DNA from: Deuterostichococcus epilithicus
Lineage: Eukaryota > Chlorophyta > Trebouxiophyceae > Prasiolales > Stichococcaceae
Length of the DNA: 64,000 bases
NCBI GenBank assembly: GCA_033439295.1
Contig: JAVTLE010000003.1
Span: 2,418,001 to 2,482,000 of the forward strand
Reading direction: 5' to 3'
Shown here: piece after piece, positions 47,401 through 59,400 of the stretch
Layout of the letters: each line of letters starts with the position of its first letter
How positions within the stretch are numbered: the stretch's first letter is position 1
Notes under the pieces: model-generated
The model's input: the letters and a program-made list of their open reading frames with translations, nothing else
Told to the model about the DNA's origin: nothing
Databases searched by the model: none
Translations under genes and position numbers: made by a program

Positions 47401-50400
47401 CCACGGAAGCCCCAACGAATGCGCCATCGGCCGCGCCCACAGAAGCGCCGACATTGTCACCGTCGGCGCCGCGGCCGCCCTCGTGTGCCACTGGGCTGCT
47501 TCTCAATGCCGCTCGGCAGTGCGTGGACCCCAGGTGCGAAGTTCGACCTGCACACTTGTGCCGGATCGGGATGACCTTTGCTTGGTGACACATGCGTCGC
47601 TGTGAACGAGCCAACTATGTTCAAGAAGACAGCTCTGGCAAGAGTCGAGCGTGTTGTTGACTTCATATTCATAGTTCTCAGAGAAGTGCCCTTGCAGTGC
47701 TGTTTCCTCCATGCTGAGTATGTGCTTGATGATCTCGCCATGTCGTGTTTACCCTTGCAACAACATGCAGCTCACGTCTACATGTGTCTGTCTTGCTCCA
47801 GAAACACTGGTGCTGTGTCACCCTTCCCCACCACTGGAGCTTGCAGCGGAAGCCTGCTCCTCAACAACCTGGAGCTGTGCGCAGATCCAGGGTGCGTGCG
47901 CCTGCCTTGCCTGCCTTCCTTTACTTAGCCCTACGCATCAATCCGCGCGCAGCGCACTGCAGGCACTTGTGTGCGGCAGCCTGTCCAGAAGGAGCCGGCC
48001 TCGGGGCGCATATCACCTGCTGGCCATTTCGGGACGATGACAAGTGTGCAACTGTCTGAGGGGTCGCAAGGACTGTACCCATGGAGGCGCTCAGCAGTTC
48101 GTGTGCCACTCCTCGCACAGGCAGAGCGGCTCAGTCTCGCCGCTGCCGAACGGGCAGTGCAATGGGACTGCCGCCATCAACGTCGTCGGCCTGTGCTCTG
48201 AGCTGGGGCCGTCCAACGCCGTGCCGCCCAATCCCATCGCCGGCGCATGCCCCGGCACGTCACTGCTCAACACCGCGCTGCTGTGCGCCGTGCCCTTCAA
48301 CACAGGCGCCATCGCCGCCCGCCGCGACGGCACCTGCCCGCCCGCCACCATCGCCACGTTCGCGGGGCTGTGCCTGGACGCCGCCGCCATCGGCGCAACC
48401 TCCCCTGAAGCCAGCGGCGCCTGCGCCGCCGGGCTGCTGGGCGCCGCCGGCGTGTGCGTTATGCCGCCGGCGGACGCCCTGGGCACCTCTCCCGGCTACG
48501 GGCAGCTGTGCGCCGGCCTGCAGAACGCTTTCGGCCTGTGCGTCACCAGCACCGTTGCCGGCGCCTTGCCGCCTGCCAGCGGCCCTTCCTGCTCTGGCGG
48601 CAAGCTGCTCAACGCGCAGGCAGTCTGCGTCTCTCCCAGGTGCGGCTCCTGAGGGTTCCTCCAGCTGCTCCTCTGACTGGGTTCCGCTCAGTAAGGCAGG
48701 CTGCCCCAGGTCAAGCCAGGTGCCCACTGCTTGCGTACGCATGCATACATGTTCATTTTGCAACACTTAAACTGGACCTCTCAGGGCTGCACCAGTAATA
48801 CTCGCCTGAGCACAGTCCAGCCTGAGCACAGTCCAGCCACGGGATTTGTCTGGCTGCTGTTGGAAGGAGGTGAAGAGCTGATTGTTCTTGTATGTGATGC
48901 AGCTTCACTGACGGCATCTCGCCGCTATTGCTGAGCGGCCTCTGCACTGGCAGCGGCATCTTCAACTCACTCCGCCTCTGCAGAGACCCCGGGCGCGCAG
49001 CTGCCGTCCTGAATCTCGAGACTCTTTGCTCGTTTCGACGCACATGTCATGTTTCCATGCATGTTTGCATTCCAGGGGTGCATGGGTCGGAAGGAAAAGC
49101 CTTGAGATGCAGGAGTTCACCGCGTTCTCACCTTCTGTACGGTGTTCTCGTGATGCAGGCAGTCGGGCTCCGTGTCCCCCGACCAGTCCACCGGACTCTG
49201 CAGCGCCGGCCTGCTGCCCAATGCCGCCGGCCTTTGCAGCGCTGCTGGGTAACTTGTTTCAGCCTCCATTGCCTAATGAACCTTTGCTACCCCTCCGCAC
49301 TTTGATGCACACCGTGTGGCGGTGCACCTCAGTAGGAATACTTAGGGTTGTCTTTCAAGGGTTTCACAGTTCGCTTTGGAGCCATACTTGCAGGACCGGC
49401 TCGTATGGCTGACCCACGAGCGACCTGTGCCACACGAGAGCTCCGCTGACTGCTCGCTGCACTCGCAGCATTGTTGACAGAGCCCTCTGCTGCGCTGCCA
49501 CTGAGTCCCGCATGTCTGCCTCGCTGTGCAGGCCCACGAGCGCGATTTCACCCACAAATGGCGCCTGCACCGGCACGACCCTGCAGAACGTAGCGTTCCT
49601 CTGTGCCGAGCCCTCCGACACCGGCGCCGTTGCCGCTCAGAACGGCGCCTGCGCGCCGGGCCTCATCGCCACGCTCGCTGGCCTGTGCCTCGACGCCGTC
49701 GGCGTCGGAGGCTTCTCCCCCACTGATGGCATCTGCGCGGCTGCGGCACAGCTGAATCGCGATGGCGTGTGCGTCCTGCCGCCTCCGGCGGCTGTTGGCG
49801 CCTCGCCGGGCTATGCCGGCGGCTGCATGACTGGGCAGCTGAACGCTTTCAAGCTCTGCATCGTCAGCACCATCGCTGGCGCCGTGGCGCCGCTCCAAAA
49901 CACCGGAGCCTGTACTGGATCGAGACTCCTTGACGCTCAGGGCCTCTGCGTCGACCCAGAGTGCGATCTTCGCCCGCTTCTCGCAATAGTCCGTTTGCCT
50001 GAGTTCATGCTGCCATGCGCTGCTGTCGGTACGCCAGCAGCCATTGCATGAGCAATTTGTCGCAGGCCGGCGGTGGACCCAAGGGCCTGAACTTTGCATC
50101 AATTCAGTGAAGCTTGTGATAAATGGGAAGTGAGAACATATAGATGTTCGTTGTGCAAGTGCACGCGATCCTAGCGGACTGAAGCATCTGTTGGCGGCAT
50201 CGCAGGTACACTGGCGCGATTGCTGTTTTGGTGTTGACAGGGACATGCCCAGGCGATTTCCAGCTGAATGCCCTACGCCTCTGCACGGACCCCGGGTGTG
50301 TCCTAGTCTAGATGCAGCGGAACATCATGCAGTCGACCAGCCACACAGATTACCCAGGCCTAGTCGTTCATGCTCATAGCTAGCTGCAAGCGTGCTATTG

Positions 50401-53400
50401 CCAGCACCGCCGGACACATGCTGCGGCGGCACATTCTGCCGCATCGTCATATATCCGACAGGACTGCAAGCCCCCGTGCGTTTGTTCCCCGCAGTCAGAC
50501 GGAGGCCGTCTCCCCTGATCAAACTACAGGACTCTGTGACGGAGGCCGCCTCATCAACGCCGTGAAGCTCTGCGCCGATCCTGGGTGAGCTGCGGTCCGT
50601 TTCTCTGTAATTGTTTGGCCTCCTGGGGCATGTTTGTAGGGCGATAGATGTCTGGCAAGGAAGAGGCCGACGAGCTTGTGACACACTTTGTTGGCACTCT
50701 GCATCAACAGCCTTGCTACCGCCAAAGCGGCCGTGCTGCTGGGGACTCAGCTGATGGGTGCCAGAATCCGACGTCGTAATCCATGACCCCTTAGCCCGGC
50801 TTGCTTGTTTCACCAGCTTGTCCGAGCCAGTTGCATATTGCTGCTGCTGCGCCGCAGACCCACGAGCGCCACCTCGCCGAACTCGTCAACGGGCATGTGC
50901 CCCATCAACCTCCTGCGCAATTCGGCGGGCTTGTGCGTGTCTTCATTCCCTTGTCTTGTCTTGCGCTTTGGAGTCCCTGCTGCTGACTTCGGACCGTTGC
51001 TGTGTTTGCCTTGATGCATGAAGCGGCTGGCATGATGGCAATGTCCTTCCCTGAAGGGGCCAGAATAACGAGGTTGTGATAACACTCTGAATGGGACATG
51101 AAAGGTTATATAAATCACCGATGCCACGCCACCTCTCCTACAGGTGTGCCAGCTCGCGCGGTGTGGGTGCCATCCCCGCCAACACCGATGGCAGCTGTGC
51201 CGCATACCTCATTCACAACATTGCCGGCCTCTGCGTCTACACGACAGCGCCCGGCGCCGCGCCGCCTGCCGCTGATGGCACCTGCGCTGCTGGCAAACTC
51301 AACTACCAGGTTGCATTCCTCGCCTCTGCTGCACAAGGCCCCCTAGGGACCAGCGGCTGTCGTCAGTCATCCCTGTATGCTGCTGTGCCGCCGCCCATGA
51401 CGGTTGTGGACGTGCTCACGGCCGCAAGTTGCGTTTTCATGCAGTTCCTCGGTTGCTGATGGGAGAATGGGGGAGGTTGACTGATCGGATGTTGTGCTGC
51501 CCAGGGAGTTTGTGTCAACCCCCCGACCGGTGCAGACGGCACATCGCCGGGCTACGGTGGCTCCTGCGCCAGCGGTGAGCTGCTCAACGTTGCGGGCCTT
51601 TGTAAGGTCAGCACCATCAGCCACACCAGCCTGCCGACCAATGGAGGCTGCGCTGGAAGCCTGCTGCTCAACGCTGAGGGGCTGTGCGTTGATGGCGGGT
51701 GCGGAATGACCGAAACGTTTCCGTGCAGTATTCTGGGTTCAGACTACAGTCGGTTCGATGGTCATCTGATCAGATGTTATTGGTGGTGCCAACAGGAGCT
51801 GGCTCCGGTAACATTTGTTCAGCGGATCGTAGAGCACATCACCCTGTGCTGTCCTATGCATCCCCCTGTGCTGTCCTATGCATCCCGCATGTACTGTTCA
51901 TTCCTGCGGGTCAGGCACCCGCTACCAGCAGCTTCCTCAGAACAATGTAATCATCTTCGGAGCCCATGCACCGAGCTCTTGCCTTCATGGGCCTGGAATG
52001 ACGCCCTCGATGCTCCGTGCAGAAGCTACGGCGCCGTCTCCCCAACCAAGACCACCGGCCTGTGCCCAGACAACCTGCTTCTCAATGCCGATGGCCTCTG
52101 CTCGGACCCAAGGTGAGTCGCCGCCCTGAGAGGACTTTCTCCAGAACATCCGCCTTCTGCATTGAAATTGCATTCTCTAGAGCACCTTCACCCACCATTC
52201 ATCTGTTGGCGGCTTGGCAGACTTTCACGCGGCCGCTTGCCATTCCTGCAAGCGCTCACACTGGCCATCCACTCTTTCTTCCAGAGCCGTGCTCACTAGC
52301 CTATGTTCCACTGCTGCCCAGGCTCACAGACGGTGTCGCCGTCAACTCTGTGACGTACCAGTGTGACGGAGGCCTGCTCCCAAACGTGCTACGCCTGTGT
52401 GCGGATCCCAGGAACACCGGCGCAATTGCAGTAAATTCCACAGGCAAGCATGACTTGTGCCCCTGCCGCTGCACAGTGGATTTGTGTCCTTCAAATTCAC
52501 AGGACACGCAGTGGATGCAACATCTGCTGCCAAGCCCCCGGTGTCAGATGCGCTGAAGTGGCACCGCATGGTTCTGCATCTGGCTGCGATCCGCAATGCA
52601 GCACAGTGTTGGTGCTGCTCACAGAGCTGCTTGCGAGGCAGCATGTCCTTTTGGCCACCAGATACATCTGGCGTGGCATGGAGCTTCGAATGCGCTGTGT
52701 GCTGTGCAGATGGCGCATGCAGCTCGGGGTACACCGAGAACATCGCCGGCCTGTGCGTGCTGTCGCTGCTCACCGGCGCAACTGCGCCGTCCCCCACCGA
52801 CGGCACCTGCGCCGGCGGCACCATTTTCAATTTCGAGGGCGTGTGTGTGGCGCCACCGCCCGAGGCCAGCGGCATGGCGGTCGCATACGCGGGCGCCTGC
52901 ACCACCGGTCAGCTGCTCAATGCCTTCGGACTCTGCCTCGCCAGCAAGGTTGCTGCGGCCACGGCGCCGACGCGGGGCAGCTGCACAGGCAACGGCATCC
53001 TCAACGCCCAAGCACTCTGTGTGGAGCCGGGGTGAGGCGCCCTGCTGTGCTGTCGAGTCTTGCACTGCCAGAACGGGGAACACTCCTGCCATGCCCTTCA
53101 GCTGGAGCCAGACCATGCTGCGACAGAGCTGGCCGCTGCAGCCAGCAGTGCCTTGCCGCATGCTGTCGACATAGCGCCTGCGCCGATTTTCGCTGCTGTC
53201 AATTTTCCCAGCCACACTTCATGCGCAATAATTGACGTCAACCGATGCATTGTCTCGGAGTCGCCCACCTGATGAGCTGCCGTCGTTGCAGGAGCACCGA
53301 GGCTGTGTCACCAGCGTTGCTGACTGGCGTGTGCAGCGGGTCTCTGATCCTCAACGCCGCCCGGCTTTGCGCCGATCCCGGGTGAGCTGGCGGTAGTCTC

Positions 53401-56400
53401 TCTGCGCCTCTCAGCAATCCCAAGGGCGGCCCTGCAGCGCCCATGCACCTGACAAGTTTCCGATGCATCATGCCTGCCCACAGTTTTCGAAGTGGTTGAC
53501 ATTAGCAGGCCTCCTCACCCTCTGCATCCTGACTGCGACTTGAGCAGACCGCAGAGCTCCACCCTCGACACTGAACCGGGTCAGAAGGCCTGCATATTTC
53601 GAGGCTTGCCGAAACTTGCCTCGCCAAGACAGCCTCGCAAGGTCCGACTGAGGGCCTTCAGCCCCACTAGCTCTCAAAAGAACGTGGCATGGGCTGACGT
53701 TCGACCCTTGAACCTCTGCCGTGCAGGCCGTCCAATGCCGTCGCCACCGATCCAGTTTCCGGCACCTGCTCTGGTGGGCTGCTCCTGAACCAGCAGCGGC
53801 TGTGCGCGAACGCGTACAGCACTGGCGCCGCGCCTGCCGCCGCCGACGGCACCTGCCCTCCGGGCCTCGTTTACAACTTCGCGCGGCTGTGCTTCAACGC
53901 CGTGCTCACAGGCGGCACCTCGCCCGCGCCTGATGGCACCTGCGCCACGGGCACGCTCTCCTACGAGGGAGTCTGCGTGTCGCCGCCGGCGGATGCCCAG
54001 GGCTCGTCGCCGGGCTACGGCCAGGTGTGCACAGGAAGCCCCGGCCGGCGCCTCCTGAACGGCGGCGGCACAACCCGCAACGGCTTTGGCGTCTGCGTCC
54101 ACAGCACCATCGAGGGTCTCGTCACCACCGCCTCGCCCCCGCTGCCGTTCTTGGGCACCTGTCCGTCGGGCTGGCTGCTGAACCAGCAGGCGCTGTGCGT
54201 CAGCCCCGGGTGAGATTCACCTGCTTTCTTGTTGCTCCTCCGAGCACCCACCTTCGAGAGTACCCTTCCCGCTGCCTTCCCATTCAGGGCTCTGCTCTCC
54301 TGTCGCATGTGCAACGGAGCATGATCACCACCCGCTGCACCTTGTTTGCAGCACATGCAGCACACCGAAACCTGCACAGCAGCTGAAGCATGTGATCGTC
54401 TGATGGCGACATCAGTGTTCGCATGTCTGTATCAGCTTTGATGCAACCCTGTCACACGCACACGCTCGCATTTTGAACCGCAGGTCGACCCTTTCGGCGT
54501 CTCCAGACCTGCTGACGGGTGCTTGTCCTGGACCGTCCATCCCCAACGCCCTGCGTCTCTGTGTACCAGCCTTGTGAGCGACCCTTCCGCCCCTTCTACA
54601 TCACCTGGTGATATCTTGTATCATTCAGCATTGGTCTGAGGCGGCTTTGGATGCTCAGGCCTGCACACTGACCGAGACCGTTTGAAATCTTGGAATAAGT
54701 CCAAAAATACAAATGTGGTTTGATGGTGCACTGCAGCTCCACTGGTGCGGTGTCCCCCAACAATCGCGGCGTCTGCCCGACGGGCCTTCTGCGCAATGCG
54801 TTCGCGCTCTGCGCCGACGACAAGGGTGTTGGCGGCTACGCGGCCGACATCGACGGGTCTTGTGCGAACGGCGGCGTCAAGAACATCGTGGGTCTGTGCA
54901 TCAACACCCTGGCAGCCGGCGGCGTCTCGCCGCCAGTCGTCTCGGGGCAATGCACATCGGGCACCCTCAACTTCCAGGTCATTGCTGAGGCCATCCGAGC
55001 GTGCCCTGTGCACCTCCCTAGCGGTTTGGGCTTTGACTCTGTTGCCAGCCGTTCAGCAATGCGTGCAGCCATTTGTCTGCTGCTTGATGTTCGGTCTTCC
55101 CCTAAAACCCTACTTACGCATTTCTGCAGGGCATTTGCGTGTTCCCACCGCCGCCCGCGCTTGGCGTGTCGCCAGGCTATGCAGGCACCTGCGATAGCAC
55201 CATGCTCCTGACCGTTTGGGGTCTTTGCACACCCACAAACGTCGCCGGGGCCTTCACGCCAGCCGCCGGCGGCTGCACGGGCAGCGGCCTGCTCAACCTG
55301 GAGGGTCACTGTGTGAACCCAGGGTACGTGTTTCTCCCACAACAGGTGGTCGTGCCTGCACTTGTGCCTTGTAAGGCAGCAATACGACGGCTGATTAGGA
55401 GATGTTGCTCCTTCTCTGTGAGACACTAGCCTACCTGGGTAGCAGGTTGCGGCCTAGTGGCGTCCTGGAGTTTCTGCACCATCTAACCATCTAAGCTGCC
55501 ATGCGCCTTCCTGCCATCGGCGCCGTTGCTACCTCAGTCCGTCTTGTCGGCGGGCAACGCAGAGGCGTGCATTCGGATCGAGCCCTCTGACTTTGTTTCT
55601 GCCCAGGTCGACCGGCGCCGTGTCCCCAGGACTGCGAACCAGCCTCTGTGCGAACGGCCTGCTGTTCAACGCCCTCCACCTCTGTGCCGCGCCGCCGTTG
55701 TGAGCCCATTCCTCGGCCTTGCCTCCGCCAAAACCAACCTGCCACGATGCACAGCTGCCTGCTGAGCCTGTGCATCGACCCTCAACAACCTCCATACATG
55801 ACGCCACACTAGTGACTGAGCCCCGGTCCTGGCAGCGTCATAGCGGACAGAATCTCTTCCCAATTAGCGGCTTGGCGCATACATCCCTTGAGCTCCTGCC
55901 GGAAAGGACTGGGCATGTCAAACAGCATTCTCATGTGCAACGCAGGCCGTACACCGCACTTGAGCCGGACTTGACAACCAACCAGTGCACCGGTTCGCTG
56001 CTGCTGAACAATCGGCTGCTATGCGCGGATCCAGCCGCCACCGGCGCGACATCTCCCAGCCTGACCACGGGCGTTTGCCCGGCGGTCAGCACGACCGCCA
56101 ATGTCGTCGGACTGTGCGCCGACATAACTATCACTGGCGGCCAGACGCCAATCGGTGGTGTCTGCTCTGCGGGCTTCGCGCTCAACTGGGCAGGTATGGA
56201 GTCTAGGCAGCAGCTGAGCACTCCACCTTTTCGCATGGTCTGGGCAGCACGGAGTGGCAGGCGCCTCCGCAACGTCATGCAGGGTCGGGGTCTGGCGAAG
56301 AGGTCCTGCCAGGGCAGCATTCCGGAGCGAGCAGGTCGACAGAGAGCTTCGAAGGAAACCCTGAAATCGCAGGACAGGGGCACCTCAAGGACCATTCAAA

Positions 56401-59400
56401 CTCATTGGTTTTCGCTGTCCTGGGGCCATCGCAGGCATTTGCGTGCAGCCACCCCCAGCTGCCGTCGGCCGGCAGGCTGGCTACGGAACAGCCTGTGCGG
56501 GTGGGGAGCTGCTCAACCTCTGGGGCCTCTGCCTCAACGGCCAGGCCCCCGACGGCAGGGCGCTGACGGGCTTGGTCGGCGGCGCCTGCCCAGGACTCAC
56601 CCTCCTGAACGGCCAGGCTCTCTGCATCGATGCCGGGTGGGGTCCTGCCGCCCCTCTGCCTTGTCCCATGCTGCCTTGTTGCTGCAGGCTGCGATTTTGC
56701 AGCCTGGTCGAGATGGTCCGTTGCATTAGCAGACATTGCAGAGAGGCAGGAAGCTTGCAACCCTCGCATCAGCGGCCGCCGCTGTCGTTTCTGCAAGATC
56801 AGCCATGCACGATACAGCAAGTCGGTGCAGCGGGACGCTGAGAGACGCAGACATTGCAAATCATAAGCATCGAAGCTGCAATTAAGTGTGCATGTTGTGC
56901 TGCAACTCTGCGAACCTGGGCGGTTTGTAGGAACACCGGAGCTATAGTCCCAGATTTCCACAATGGCACCTGCGACCCGATGCGGCGTCTCAACACCGTC
57001 CTCCAGTGCAGTCTGCCCGGGTGAGCAAGTGCAGCTGCCCGGGCTGCGGCCGATGATGTTGTTCGAGTGAACGATTGGACTGACGGGCTGACTGCAGCGA
57101 GCTCCTTGCATCTTCTGTGTGCGCGCTGCACTGGCCTGTCTCGTCGTCCGGCTCCCCTGCGAGTTACGAACAGAACCCTGCGGCCCCGCCAAGTTGCGAC
57201 AGAAACCGTGTGCTCTCTGTGCAAGCTCGTATGAACGACTGGGACCTGCACATCTCAACCCCAAACCCTGGGCTCCTCCCGTGCACGCAGACCGTCTGGC
57301 GCGGTGGCAGCTGTGAATGGCGGCTGCGCGAGCGGCCTCAGTCGCAACACGGTCCTGTTGTGCGCCGACCCCAAGACCACAGCCTCCATCCCCACCGCAA
57401 TTGACGGCACCTGCCCAGCCGGCTACATCGCCAACTGGGCGGGCCTGTGCACAGTCGCCATCGCCATCGGCGGCATGTCCCCCGCTGGGGACGGTTCCTG
57501 CGCCGCAGGCGTGCTGAGCTTTTCCGGCCTGTGTGTGGCGCCGCCAGCCGCTGCAAACGGCACCTCCCCCGGCTTCGGCGGCACCTGCACCGCGCCGCTG
57601 CTCATGTCCACATACGGCTTGTGCGTGGCGAGCTCTGTGCCCGCCGCCACGGCCGGAAACCCCAACACTTTCGCCTGCGACACCGGCCTCGTCAATGACC
57701 AGGGGCTTTGCGTGTTACCGGGGTGCGCCTTCAGCCGCATTGCTCTCCTTCTGCTTTTGCTGCGGCCGGCTGCATTGTGTGGGCTCGTGTGCTTCCGTCG
57801 CTGGAGCGGCGCACCAGATAGCCGCATTCGTAACACGACTTTGATGGGCCCTCATGGCGGCGCGATGATGACCGCGATGATTCGTTTTAGATACGTTCGT
57901 GTGCCTCGCTCTGAACAGCCAGCCTCGTTTGCAGGCTGACCGCCGGGGGCGCAGTGCTCATGCCCATTGGAGGCTGTCTAAACTACGGCCCGCCCACCAG
58001 CTTCCTCATGAACGCCCTCGGTCTATGCGCGCCTGTCGGGTGCGTCTGCTGCGCTTCTGCTTTCCACTGTGTGCAACACGAGTTGCTCGGCAGGCGTGTC
58101 CAGTGAATCCTGCGTAGTACATCATTCTTTTCCAGGAATGATTGACTTGCGGGCAAGCAGCATGTCCTGATGCGATGGACAGGAGCGGCACCACCCGCCC
58201 CCCCCGTTGTTGACGTTGGCTGCCGTTCCGGGCAGGCTACAGCAGCTACCAGCACTGAACAACCAGTTCTGTCAGAAGGCAATCGCAGGCGCTGATCAAG
58301 TTGACGACAATCTGCAGGCCGCTCCTTGCGACTGCGCCAGACCCCGTCACGCGGACCTGCGCGGGGCTCCTGCTACTAAATATCGCAGGTGCGGTACACA
58401 CCTGCACCTGACTGCTCTTGTGCGCCAAAGGATTGCTCTTGTGCGCCAAGGGACATCTGACAGCCACCAGCGTGGAACTTTGCTGCCAGACTTGATCACA
58501 TTGGCCGGAACTTGCGACATCCCCCCCTGGCGCCGCTGCATTGATGTGGCCCCCGCGACTCAGGTCCAGGGGCTTCAGAATGACGTGCGAATGCAGGTCT
58601 CTGCGCTGACGCTAGAGGCACGAACGCCGCGCCTGCCAACTCCGACGGCAACTGCACCACGCCCTTCGTCCACCAGATCGCTGGGCTGTGTGCCAACCCG
58701 CCTCCCACTGGCGCCAGAACTCCGCTCGGAGTCAACCTCTGTGACGCAGGATACACCTACAACTACCAGGTTTGAACTTCAATCCCTGGAATCAAAACTC
58801 ACCTTTGGTGTGCCAGAGTCGCCGCAATCTTAGAGACCATTCTCAGAGGCTGGTCATGGATGGTTTGGCCCGCCGGTTTGTAAATGCGAGCGACGGTGCT
58901 TACGCCTATGACACCGAGGGAGAGTGTTTGATCAAGGGAAGAAATATGTGGAGGATCCCTGGGTCTGCCTACAGTTCCGCTGCCGGCCATTCAATGACTG
59001 TCGTCCCTGGTGATGCAGGGCCTGTGTGTGCAACCGCCGGCACTCGCGGCCGGATCACCCGTTCCCTACGGCGGATCCTGCACCCCGCCTAGACGACGCC
59101 GACTTGCGGCCCCTACTGCGATCCTCAACGCTTTCGGAACCTGCGTCAACAGCTACGTGGCAGGCGCCACGCAGACGACCACGTTCAATTGCGCCGGCAC
59201 CAGCCTGCTCAACGTCCAAGCCTTGTGTGTGGACCCGGGGTGCGCCTTCCCCCTCTTTGTATTCATGTTCATCAAAATGTGCACTGGCCTGTTTGCCCTG
59301 AAAACCTCGACTGATGATGCAAGTATGTCAACCACACAGCCAGCTGCTGCGAGCTCAAGCAACCATGCATGACCCCACAGCAGCGGCTTGCTGCATTCGT

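Noticed and set aside
48260-48766. Minus-strand open frame opposite the giant gene
   Set aside because: Shadow of the repeat cassette; composition reflects the reverse complement of the repeats.
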